From positions 93,372,200 through 93,436,199 of the forward strand of contig NC_133896.1 of NCBI RefSeq assembly GCF_964199755.1: a stretch of 64,000 bases of DNA, read 5' to 3'. Below are positions 45,601 through 53,100 of the stretch, piece after piece. Made by a program: the position numbers and the translations under genes. The stretch is from Larus michahellis. Lineage: Eukaryota > Chordata > Aves > Charadriiformes > Laridae. Position 1 is the first letter of the stretch. Each line of letters starts with the position of its first letter. Below the pieces are notes generated by a model. The model saw only the letters and a program-made list of their open reading frames with translations, ran no database searches and was not told the DNA's origin.

Positions 45601-47914
45601 GTAGTAAAAGCAAGGCTGAACAACTTCTAGATGAAGATCATGACAGTTTTGGAACAAATTCTCTCATGTGGATAGCTCACACAATACAAATTTGAGAGAC
45701 AGCAAGCCAGTAATCTTGAACTGGGCCTTCACTTACAGTAACACAGCCAAGCTATCCCTCAATCTTTCCATCTAACTCTCCTGGCTCTGGGGAGAGGGGG
45801 AGAAGGAGATGTAACATCAAATCAACCACTTGTGAAGCTGTTTGCAGTTTAGCATCTATCATGCTTAGACTGACCACGGCACTGAATATGGGAAAACAAG
45901 GCAGCATCCTCAGTAGATTCTAAGCCTTTCCAGTGTTTATATGATCATGGCAGCACTCATCATTGTTGTTTACATCCTGGCTCTCTATGCTACAGAATTA
46001 AGGAACGTCCTCTGTCCATGCTAACATCAACACCGAAAGAGCGAATACAAACTGGTCTCCAGCCAGCGATTTTGGTACTTGTTTCCAATAAGGTTCACTG
46101 ACAATTTTAGGTTGTGAAACTAGAGCTCTGTTCACAACACCCACTTGCTTAGTAGCAGGACATAATCAAATTCAGAGAGTATGAATTTGAAGAGTTTCAC
46201 TTGATTAGTTAGGTATCAAAGGTTCAAAGCCAGAAACCAGTCTAGACAAGTGATGGGTCTGAATTAGCTATAAATAGTATTTATAAAAAAAAAAAAAAAT
46301 TAATCACACAAGATAAATTTATGCAGATACTTATGTATTCAGCAGGAATCTGAACAGGGGAGGATTAGATGAAAAGGACATAAGCAAACTGCTCCATCCT
46401 CGGAGACAGAGCAGTGCCAGGAATAACACTGGTATCTATGATCTACAAGGACAACACAGCGCTGCTTGTGTTTTTGTTGTATGTGCTGACTGCTTCTTGG
46501 GAGAAACCAAAACTACAGCAGTGCGCTGGATCCTGGTTATCACATACAGAGCACTAAACAGGCCCTCTTCTGTGCTCCAGGGCTTGATGGCTAGCTGTAT
46601 ACATAGTATGTTGCTCACAAACAGACCATCAGCCATACAAAAGAAATATCAACTACTTTCAACTCTTCTCTATGAATTCTCCTGAATATAAACCAAACTC
46701 TGGTTTAAACATTGCAAAATGTAGTCTATAGAAAAAATATGGCTTAGATGAGATCAGTTTATCTGGTGTGAAAGACCAACCATCTACATTTATAAACTAT
46801 TAGTATAAAATTAAAGGCCGCAAGTCCCTAATCAATTCCAGTTGACCTTTGTCCCAAAACCAGCTGTGCCAGGGGTTTTAACAGGCATTCTCACACCATA
46901 AATTGGAGCAAGAGAGAAACAGATCCAGATAAGCCAAACCTTCCAATCCAGCTCTCTCAGCAAGTTGCGTGTTTTTCACAATTATAAGCACCCAAAAGCC
47001 TTTTATCAACTAAAACATGGACCACACCATCCTGGATTCCACCTTTGTTAGAGTGCACGCTCGGAGACTGACCTCAGGTGGCCAACAGCCTCGGATACCA
47101 CGCCCAGGAACAGCCTCCTTAGCACACTAGCAGGATCCAGCTGGGAAGCTGCCGTGCAAACGCCGTGCAGTGCAGCAGCTTGCTCTCAGCGAGATGCCCT
47201 ACTTTGGTTACACACTCTACCTACCGCAGACTGGCGGATACGGTGCTTAATCATACCGCAACAGCGATCGGGGGCGCATCGAAGCCAAGAAAACGCATGC
47301 GGTTACCCGTCTTCGACAACATCCCACCCACACCCAGCATCCGGGGCAGGCATCTCGCACATGAACCAGCGGCGCTCGCTTGGCGGCGGCAGCTGCTGCT
47401 GCTGCTGCTGCTGCTGTTGCTGCTACAGCAGCCATGCTGAGCTCCCGGGAGGTCCCCGCCAGCTCTGCTCCACCGGCCCGTGACTGCGGCCGGGCCCTGC
47501 AGGGTGGAACGCGATGGGACGGGCGTCTCCGCCGGAAGATACCGCGCATGCGCAAGGGAGGAGGGCGCGCACAGGGCCCAAAGGGACACACATACACACC
47601 GGTCCCCTCATCCCTCTCCGCCCCTCCTCTCGCCTCCCCTCCCCTTCTCTCTTCCCCGCAGTCACCTGTAGCCGAGCGGCAGGTCCCCGCCACCCGCGCT
47701 GCGCAGGCACCGCAGCACGGCGTCCAGCGGCGGCGGCTCCGGCCTGCCAGGCCCCTCGCGGGCCGGGAGCGCTCGGCGGGCGAAATCGCCAGCTGCCTGC
47801 AGCCAGCGCTGCTCCTAGAGAGAAGGAAAGAAACGGAGCTTCAGCGCCGTGCGGCGGGGAGGGCCCAGAGCGACACCCCCCCGGGTCACTCACCGCCGCG
47901 CTGGGCTCCGCCAT
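30450..47914 (-). CDS. CTC1: CTC1, CST telomere replication complex subunit (23 coding exons)
   Basis: Minus-strand coding exons in order: 47914-47894, 47814-47666, 44595-44349, 43407-43211, 41248-41104, 40703-40401, 40229-40101, 39761-39535, 38016-37842, 37757-37557, 37321-37195, 36996-36882, 36554-36104, 35835-35746, 35458-35315, 34260-34122, 33790-33625, 33392-33306, 33275-33042, 32573-32514, 32252-32090, 31944-31818, 30610-30450. The sum is 3858 nt and 1285 aa (human 1217, from memory), with no frameshift or stop. CTC1 is the large OB-fold subunit that joins STN1 and TEN1 to bind single-stranded telomeric DNA and recruit polymerase alpha-primase for C-strand fill-in. Recognisable segments are PCCSHLTWS, LCLAYQQF, LPLYLW-like GMPLYLW, LNRRLSWSY, LVEDGTGEAFVLCRN, DRKPSKIL and FRCGEMEF. 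Intron 12 uses a GC donor. The acceptors of exons 16 and 20 are the least certain. Confidence 0.97.
31818..31944 (-). CDS. CTC1: CTC1 exon 22: part of the last OB fold
   Basis: Residues 1191-1233, with SPLICRPILMDFRLDRKPSKIL matching the mammalian FELERKPSKI region. Acceptor is CTTCCTCAG, donor GCCTG|GTAAGC. Confidence 0.96.
32090..32252 (-). CDS. CTC1: CTC1 exon 21: C-terminal OB fold core
   Basis: Residues 1136-1190. LVEDGTGEAFVLCRNQQVA is one of the best conserved CTC1 blocks, lying in the C-terminal part that contacts STN1/TEN1 in the known human complex. Donor is ACAGGG|GTGAGT. Confidence 0.97.
32514..32573 (-). CDS. CTC1: CTC1 exon 20: short exon, Cys pair CTRH...PPCP
   Basis: Residues 1116-1136. 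Two acceptors lie four bases apart on the minus strand (CTTCAG|GGCAG|G). Only the second (exon from 32573) keeps the frame from exon 19; the first would run into a stop at GAG TGA. The product CTRHSPPCPSHTG aligns with human CTRLGSTCPTQT. Confidence 0.85.
33042..33275 (-). CDS. CTC1: CTC1 exon 19
   Basis: Residues 1038-1116. CHLSCVLTLSLQWVCSLCSSI aligns with the human CHIVSVFSLQLFWVCAYC stretch. The Ser-rich part before it (ISSSPAGEASSPS) is poorly conserved. Donor is CAGAG|GTAACT. Confidence 0.93.
33306..33392 (-). CDS. CTC1: CTC1 exon 18
   Basis: Residues 1009-1038, starting FHNVYC as in mammals (HNVYC). It is separated from exon 19 by a very short intron (33276-33305, 30 bp), below the usual minimum for vertebrate splicing, so its splicing deserves a check. 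Confidence 0.85.
33625..33790 (-). CDS. CTC1: CTC1 exon 17
   Basis: Residues 954-1009. GLLPGAKIFFQNLERKISR matches human GLLPGARVHFSQLEKRVSR closely. Acceptor is CTCCTCAG, donor TCCAG|GTACCC. Confidence 0.97.
34122..34260 (-). CDS. CTC1: CTC1 exon 16 (5' edge uncertain)
   Basis: Residues 908-954, with SLVSFSGEIVERTLC matching human SLVSFSAEILSRTLC. The chosen acceptor follows a strong pyrimidine tract (GTTGTCTTCAG). A second in-phase acceptor at 34378-34379 would start the exon at 34377 and add 39 residues. The short form gives spacing closer to the human protein. Confidence 0.82.
35315..35458 (-). CDS. CTC1: CTC1 exon 15
   Basis: Residues 860-907. LPVQDTWHLQ aligns with human LTVQDNWTLE. 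Both flanking introns are phase 0. Confidence 0.92.
35746..35835 (-). CDS. CTC1: CTC1 exon 14
   Basis: Residues 830-859. LRWFPFLHLDGLYRFIVP matches human VRWFEFLHPGQVYRLIAP. A long CT-rich tract precedes the acceptor, seen on the + strand as the GA-rich run at 35837-35870. Confidence 0.95.
36104..36554 (-). CDS. CTC1: CTC1 exon 13: largest exon, variable linker plus OB-fold piece
   Basis: Residues 679-829. It opens with VYVQFYFED as in mammals. A low-conservation, charged Ser/Lys/Asp-rich linker follows, then HLFLVTQKEGLMLRNYQLP, matching human RLFLLCHKEALMKRNFCVP. The frame stays open past the donor (CAAGAA|GTGAGG) for another 27 codons, but phase and alignment place the junction at 36104. 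Confidence 0.9.
36882..36996 (-). CDS. CTC1: CTC1 exon 12, followed by a GC splice donor
   Basis: Residues 641-679. ENYQLVVER and DFPSWKQLS match human ERFQLIVER and SFPSWKELS. The donor is CAG|GCAAGT, the classical GC-AG consensus, and is the only donor that keeps phase with exon 13. Confidence 0.92.
37195..37321 (-). CDS. CTC1: CTC1 exon 11
   Basis: Residues 599-641. LLGVLRVSSRSSSLQLQDKSSTLPC matches the human LLGVLVASS...LQLRDQSGSLPC region. Confidence 0.96.
37557..37757 (-). CDS. CTC1: CTC1 exon 10
   Basis: Residues 532-598. LNRRLSWSYCTLSAGSFQP matches human LNRRLAWSWLCLLPSAFHP. Both flanking introns are phase 0. Confidence 0.95.
37842..38016 (-). CDS. CTC1: CTC1 exon 9
   Basis: Residues 473-531. 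YNEILAKIHQCPLQK matches human HNEILEEPHHCPLQK. The intron to exon 10 is short (84 bp). Confidence 0.95.
37999..39534 (-). other. CTC1 intron 8
   Basis: The stretch from 38017 to 39534 separates exons 8 and 9. It is A-rich in places and I see no repeat or gene in it. Smaller CTC1 introns between 30611 and 37841, and from 39762 to 41103, likewise hold nothing recognised. Confidence 0.75.
39535..39761 (-). CDS. CTC1: CTC1 exon 8
   Basis: Residues 398-473. DVHLLQ, SFSRL and LGMPLYLWLVSLLE match the human DVHLLQ, SFSRQ and LGLPLYLWATKALEE blocks. Confidence 0.96.
40101..40229 (-). CDS. CTC1: CTC1 exon 7
   Basis: Residues 355-397, 43 complete codons with phase 0 on both sides. TKILNVQAGLFLLDN and LCLAYQQF match human TGVLNEPAGLYELDG and LCLAYQQF. 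Confidence 0.96.
40401..40703 (-). CDS. CTC1: CTC1 exon 6
   Basis: Residues 254-354, exactly 101 codons. AWHHVLHLGRGYTITGLSVSSLK aligns with human [23 protein letters not shown]. The second half is a divergent Ser/Glu-rich linker. Confidence 0.94.
41104..41248 (-). CDS. CTC1: CTC1 exon 5
   Basis: Residues 205-253. VAGELARLGPLLCIHQKTFFFL aligns with human [22 protein letters not shown]. The acceptor TTGTCCTCTAG was chosen over an upstream TTTTCAG at 41305, because the latter would put a stop in frame. Confidence 0.92.
41249..43210 (-). other. CTC1 intron 4, containing a CR1 fragment
   Basis: About 2 kb. The only recognised content is the CR1 3' fragment at 42451-42788. A 15-base A run lies near 42861-42876. 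Confidence 0.8.
42451..42788 (-). mobile_element. CR1 LINE 3' fragment in CTC1 intron 4
   Basis: Reading the minus strand gives the last about 75 codons of CR1 ORF2 (FRLDIRKKFFTM, VRHWKRLLREVVDAPSLEVF). The CR1 3' UTR follows and ends near ATTCTTATCAG with AACCTTTCTATGATTC. The frame is nearly intact over this piece. It is in the same orientation as CTC1. Confidence 0.92.
43211..43407 (-). CDS. CTC1: CTC1 exon 4
   Basis: Residues 140-205. EWLESLFLFPSWSYIP aligns with human SWLGHLFLFPCWSYLP, and the DPVPV and IPVTYP motifs are kept. Confidence 0.95.
43529..43570. repeat. 21-bp tandem direct duplication
   Basis: Two adjacent copies of GGGCTTCATTACTAAATGAG plus one base (43529-43549 and 43550-43570) differ only at the last base. 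It lies in CTC1 intron 3 and looks recent. Confidence 0.9.
44349..44595 (-). CDS. CTC1: CTC1 exon 3
   Basis: Residues 57-139. MPCCSHLTWSTNEFKEW and GCLYLKDNTGIIPCE are clear orthologous blocks of the N-terminal OB fold. Confidence 0.97.
44938..45474 (+). mobile_element. CR1 LINE 3' fragment in CTC1 intron 2
   Basis: The + strand frame encodes the CR1 ORF2 C terminus: SALMRPLCMQLWGPQ, LERVQRR-like [27 protein letters not shown] and [16 protein letters not shown], ending DGALSSLV. The 3' UTR with CCTTCCAACTC follows. It is inserted antisense to CTC1 and the coding part is still open. Confidence 0.94.
47392..47424 (+). repeat. CTG/CAG trinucleotide repeat
   Basis: Eight uninterrupted GCT units (47392-47416), then a TTG interruption and two further CTG-type units. 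It lies about 240 bp into CTC1 intron 2, at the edge of the CpG island. The + strand reading gives poly-Leu or poly-Ala frames that I consider non-coding. Confidence 0.9.
47666..47814 (-). CDS. CTC1: CTC1 exon 2
   Basis: Residues 8-57. EQRWLQAAGDFARRAL aligns with human EQAWLEDAQVFIQKTL, and LPLGYR precedes the junction as in human LPLSYS. It is GC-rich and lies inside the CpG island. Acceptor is CTCTCTAG, donor TACAG|GTGACT. Confidence 0.93.
47894..47914 (-). CDS. CTC1: CTC1 exon 1: start codon
   Basis: Encodes only MAEPSAA. The ATG lies in context GCGTCATGG within the CpG island, and the donor GCGGCG|GTGAGT is strong. The short first exon before an EQxWL start of exon 2 fits the mammalian N terminus in length. 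Confidence 0.85.
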
Positions 47915-48439
47915 GACGGCGCCAGGCCGGGCCGCCCGCCTCACGGCGTTGCCATAGCGACGCGGCGGCGGGAAACGGCGCGGGGCCCGCCGGGAGCGCC
48001 GCCGGGCCTTGAGCCCGCCGGTCTCCGCCCCCTCCCTCCCTCTCTCCCTCCCGGCCAATCGCCGCCGGCTGCGGGCGGCGCGCGGGGGCGGTTGCAGCCC
48101 CTCGACGCCGGGGCGTTGCGGGGGCGCGCGGGCGGGCCAACGGCAGCCGCCCCTGAGGTAAAAAGTCTTGTCAAGGGCGGCGGGAGCCGTTCCCTTCTCG
48201 CAGAGGGGCCGGCGAGAAACTGGAACCCTGGCAGGCGGGGAGTCAAGCGCTGACAGACGCCCTGCTGTGTGACAGGGAGGGTGTCGAGCAGGGCTGGGTC
48301 CCCTTGGTGGCACATAGCCACGGGGCCTCGGGAAACACGGGAGGCCAGGCAGGCCGGAGGGAGGCGGCGGGGAGGGAGCGTGGCACGGGCGTAGCGGTTC
48401 TGGCGAAAGCTGGGAAGTGGATGTGCGCCCGTGCATTTG

Positions 48440-49850
48440 ACATTAATGTCAGATGTGCGGCGGGGCTGTGAGGTTGCTCTTCCCTAGCTGAGCTGCAGGA
48501 AGAGTCAAACGTGAAGGTCTCAGGGGATTTCTCTGGTGGTCGTGAGATTCTAGAGAAATGCTTTTGCTTTTTTTTTTTTTTTGGAAGGCTGAAGCTTCAT
48601 GAAGGTTGAAGGGTGTGCCGCATCCACTCATAGGACAGTATGTGATGAATCTGAAACAATCCATTAAAAATGGGATATCCTCCTCCACAGAATGTACTCA
48701 TTGGTGCATGAGATTTTTTTCCTTTAGGGGATAACTTTGTATTATTCTTGTTCAAGGCAAGGAAACAAACTAGACAAAACTTGCTAAATCTTTCCCATCT
48801 CTATCCCTGGAGATGGATGCAGCCTGATAACAGATTATGCTGCTGTTTCCTTCCCTCCTGGAACCTGGTGCTGTAAAGTCAGAGCTGTTCCAAGCCTGAA
48901 GTGCAGAAGAGAGCTACGTAGCTGCATGGTCCTCGTCATTTTGTCCTGTGTGTGTGCCATTGCTGGCTTCTGTACAGCAGATAAGCAACTCTGGAGTAGA
49001 CACCGTCCGTGGAGGTGTTGGGCTTTGTCCACAGCATTTCAGGCAGCGCACAGAGTGAACTGTACACGTGCTTACAGACATGAAATGGAAATGTTGTTCT
49101 AAAACAATACTTAGTAGCTCAATACAATGCTGTAGTACTGAGATAACTGCAGCAAACGAGGGGAAGCAGCGTTCCCGGTCACAGACTGATCGCTGGAAGA
49201 TGGGTGCTGCAGCCGTCTCCATTCACGGTCCCTCCCATTCATGATACCTGCTGCTCGCAGTAATGAATGGCCAGTTCCTGTCGCCCCTGGCAGGCGAGGA
49301 GTAACTGGAACCTAAACCAGGTAACTAACGCATGCAGCGTGTTATCTCAAGAGAGGAAATATTTCTAAAACGAGTGCAAGGTCTTAACGGGCAACAAACA
49401 AAGGGGAGTTCTGTGTCATTTAGCCACACATTCCTTACTGTAGATTTTTTTTTTAAAAACACTTGTTAAGTGCACAAATTAAATGAAGCAGAGCTCATGC
49501 AGAATGTTACATACACTTCACTCATATTTGCACAGTCAATGCAACTGGTTGGTTGGAGCGTACAAGAAAACATGTGTTTTAAATTAAAATGTACAGGATG
49601 GGTAGATATACTCTAAATATTCTAGGTTTTGGCTGATAAATACCTTTAAAATTACTTAGGTGCTGACAAGGCAGGTAAGATCCAAAGAGTCATTTTCTTA
49701 AAACTACATGGTTAAGTTTCACACAAACTTAACGTAAAAATACGGCGGGCAGGCAAAACGCTAACACGTCAGGAAGTTTTAAAGATTACAGTGAGGCTCC
49801 TTTGACTCCTTTTCGGTGTGCTTTCTAGCAGTTTTCGCCACGCCGTACAC
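48440..49850. other. Region between the CTC1 and TNFRSF1A CpG islands
   Basis: About 1.4 kb of ordinary base composition between the two divergent promoters. It has a 16-base T run at about 48567-48582 and A+T-rich patches near 49450 and 49560-49640. No gene or transposon was recognised. Confidence 0.7.
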
Positions 49851-50070
49851 CGCCCGTTGTTCTCCCTTCAGCTCGCCCGTCTCGGTTTTTTTAAGGAGAT
49901 CCGTCGGGGTGCGGAGGCCGGGCGGGGCGCGGCGCCGGGGCCGCCTCCCTCCCTCCCTCCCGCCGCCGGCAGGAAGCCGGAGCCGGGGTAGTTTCGCTCC
50001 GCGCTGCTCCGGCCGGGCCTGGGCAGGGGTTGGGGCGGCTCACCTACCTCTGGACGCGGGGGACCCTGCC

Positions 50071-50082
50071 ATGGGGACGTAG
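50071..50082 (+). promoter_or_regulatory. Three-codon upstream ORF in the TNFRSF1A leader
   Basis: ATG GGG ACG TAG lies 14 nt before the TNFRSF1A start codon. It has G at -3 and G at +4, a stronger context than the main start (G at -3, C at +4). If the transcript begins upstream, this uORF could lower translation of the receptor. Confidence 0.5.
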
Positions 50083-50096
50083 CCGGCCGCGGAGCC

Positions 50097-50135
50097 ATGC
50101 GCGGCCCGGCGCTGCCCTGCAGCTCGCTGGGGACG
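50097..50135 (+). CDS. TNFRSF1A: TNFRSF1A exon 1: start of signal peptide
   Basis: Thirteen codons, [13 protein letters not shown], with phase 0 donor GGACG|GTAAGT. Joined to exon 2 it makes a typical signal peptide: short polar N region, then [10 protein letters not shown]. The pairing rests on phase, CpG island location and the signal-peptide logic, not on a conserved sequence. Confidence 0.8.
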
Positions 50136-53100
50136 GTAAGTCACGGCGGGGGCTCGGGCCGCTCCCCACACGGGACGGGACCGGTCCGTGCACCGCCGCC
50201 CTCCCCCGCCGCGGGGCTCTTTGGCCTGGGCTGCCTTCGCCCCTCTTCGCCGCCGCAGGGCTCTCCCCATGGCTCCGGGGGCTTTGGCTTCCCTGACGGG
50301 GCGGGTAGCGGGCAGCGCCCGGGGAGCCATTTTTCCTGCGGAGGGGCGAGGTGGGCGGTGATGGTGGAGGGGGGAGGCCGGTGCCGGGCCCACAGGAGCG
50401 GCGACGGGCGGTCGGGAAGCCGAGCCGCGCCTGTCCCGCCGTCCCCTGGCCACCTTGTGGGGTAACCGGGCAGCGGCGCTGCAGGGCCGCTGAGGGGAGG
50501 CGCGGCGAGGTCGGCGATGCTCCCTCCTTCACTCCCCGCTCGCCAGCGCCGTTTCCGGAATTTATCCCTGAGTCAGGGAAAAGGCGGCTGGATTTACAGG
50601 AATGGCGGAGGATTTCCTGGAGCCCGCGGCGCGGCCGTGAACTCGCGGGGCGATGCCGGCGCCGAGCCCTGCCGGGGGCACGGAGCCTCCCGGGCTGGGC
50701 TCCGCTCCGCGCCTGCCGCCGGTGTAGATAAAGCTGTGACGGTGGAGGTGATGTCACTTGGCATCATGACGCGGCTATAAATTCTGGTATAGAAGTTAAA
50801 CAGTCAAACTGTTTATCCTTAAATACCTGAGCATCCTAGTAACAAATGCTTACACCTGACTGCACTAGACTTGTAACGTTGCGTTAGTTGTTGATTTGTT
50901 GTCAAAAAGTTGTGACTGCCCCTACTCAAAGTTATCTTCTTCCAGAAGTTTTCTTTTTTTGCACTTGGAAGCTTTTGGAAACCAGGTGATAAGAGTTACA
51001 GCTAGCATGGGCAAGAGCATACAACTAAAACTGCGGAGCAGGAGCACTCCACACCTCAACTCTTAACTGTGGATCACTTACCATGTCAGGACCTAGGTGG
51101 GATCCATCAACTGTTGAGATGACTTACATACAGATTTCAAAGCAGTTAGCAAACCTGCAAAAGTGTATTTCTGACAAGCGCACATATTTAGCTGTAATTC
51201 AGATGCTATATGTGGTATTACTGATACTATTGGCAATAAAATGTACAAAAAATCACTGGATTCCCCAAATTTATTATATTGTCTTCACTTAAATAATATG
51301 CTGGAGGAAGAGTGTCCTTCAGTGGGATTTCTTTTTCTGAGGACATTTCCCCCCGCCCCATTTACATGTCATTTCAAGTTCTCAATAACACCACACTCGC
51401 TTATTACAGATGGGTTTTTTTCCATAAAATCTTTTTTTTTGTTCAGTGTTAGAATTCTCACTCTCTTGCATGCCCTTCCATCTTCCGTTTACTTTCCGTG
51501 CATCCTATGTTTGCCCTCATAGCCTTTCTTACTCCCTTGACGCCCCCTTCTAGTTTTCTGATTCTTTTATGTTTCCTCTGATTCTTCAAAATTTCCTGTA
51601 GCTTGATTCCATGCATTTTCTCTTTTTGTGTGTCCTTAACCTCATTTCCAGGTCCTTTGTGTTTTCCCCTTGCATTCCTAACTTTCACAGTGGAAAAAAT
51701 GGCATCTGTCTTCACTGAGGCCAGTGTATGTTCTGTCTCATTAAAAAAAAAAAAAAAAAGGCAGTTTAATTTATTAAAGGCAGTTCAGATTTATGAAGAA
51801 AGACAAAATAGTCCCAGGGGTGCTTTTGGCATTGATTCCTTTTGAAGGTAAAGGGAGGAACTGCAGTTTTGATGTTAGAAGCTTCGTTATATAAAAATGG
51901 AAAAACCAAGCTACCATGTGCATTTGCAAGAAAGAACTGTTTGGCCTACCATCCTATTTCCAACAGTCTACCAAGGGTTTCAGTGCAGGGCAAGCATACA
52001 ATCAAAAATACTTTCCTGGCTTCCAATGATCTGTGACTCTGTGAATTCCCAAGTTGAAACGGTGTCTTCATATTTCGGACCCCTGAGTGTGTTTTTCTTC
52101 TGCTGATGGGCATGCTGATCGCTTTTGGAACCCAGGCATGTTTCTGGCACCCCCAGCACTCTGGCAGGGAGTCCCACACCTCAGCTATGTGTTGGCTAAA
52201 AAAAGTACCTCCCTGTATTTGTTGTGAACCTGTCTCCTGCTTGTTTTATATGATGCCTCCTAGTACTTGCATTGGAAGAGACAGATAACAGCTATCCCAG
52301 TTCACCTTCTCCGTGGCATTCATGACTTCAGTATCTTCTGCTCAGTTGTCTTGTTTACAGACCAATATTTTTAATCGTTTCCCTTATGGCAGCCATTCTG
52401 TACCACTGATCGTCCTTGTTACCTTTCTCTGTATCATATGTGGGTTAATTTATGTTCTCAGGATTGGGGGCTGGAACTACAGTCTGTATTCAAATCTTAT
52501 GGATTTATACATTGTCATAACAACACTTTCTGTTCTGTCCTCAAATCTTTTCCTAACAATTTAGAGCATTTGATTGCATTTCTAATTGCTTTATCCAGCT
52601 AGGTTCATTCCACTTTTTATCTGCTTATTAATTTAATTCTAATTTCTGTTTTTGATGACCATCCACTTCTAGCCAAATGGAACATGTTGCTATCTGTGTC
52701 TGTGCCAATTTCAATTATGTGGTAGTTCAAGTTCTCACAAGTAATCGGTTTTGTCAGTTTCGATGCCTTTCCCTTACTTTTTCTTAAGTAATCCATTTTC
52801 TGCATTAGCAGTGTCATTTGGTGAAAAACCAGTTTTGTTATTTAGCTCCTTCTTATTCATTGTCTTTAGTCATCGCAAAGGGGATTTGCTTTTATTTGGG
52901 ACAGATGTGTGGTATTCTCTTCCATAATCTTGGCCTAATCCCTGGATAACTAAGTACTTGCTTTGAACCCTTGGTGACAGGGGCCTTTCTATTGCAGTCT
53001 TGGGAACCTGGCAGTAGAAAGCGCATCTGAAAGCAGTGTTGCTACATTTCTCTATTAAAAGAAACGGGAGTCTATTAGTTCCGATGAATAGGACTCAGCA

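Larger units (their letters stand above)
44596..47665 (-). other. CTC1 intron 2, with a CR1 fragment and a CTG repeat
   Basis: About 3.1 kb. It holds the + strand CR1 piece at 44938-45474 and, near its promoter end, the CTG repeat at 47392-47424. A 14-base A run lies near 46287. Nothing else was recognised. Confidence 0.8.
47480..48400 (-). promoter_or_regulatory. CTC1: CpG island promoter of CTC1
   Basis: CpG-dense sequence spans CTC1 exons 1 and 2 and at least 450 bp upstream of the start codon. There is no clear TATA box. Long open frames on both strands in this island are composition artefacts. Confidence 0.75.
49860..50750 (+). promoter_or_regulatory. TNFRSF1A: CpG island promoter of TNFRSF1A
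   Basis: CpG-dense block around TNFRSF1A exon 1 with a CCCTCC run at about 49944-49961 that could bind Sp-type factors. It is separate from the CTC1 island. The transcription start is unknown. Confidence 0.7.

Noticed and set aside
47380-47916. + strand frame starting with poly-Ala from the CTG repeat
   Set aside because: The alanine run is just the trinucleotide repeat read in one frame, and the rest is antisense to CTC1 exon 2 with no known domain.
47423-48436. 337-codon minus-strand open frame across the CTC1 promoter
   Set aside because: It overlaps CTC1 exons 1 and 2 in the wrong frame relative to the protein that matches CTC1 and is rich in Pro/Arg/Ala. It is a CpG-island artefact.
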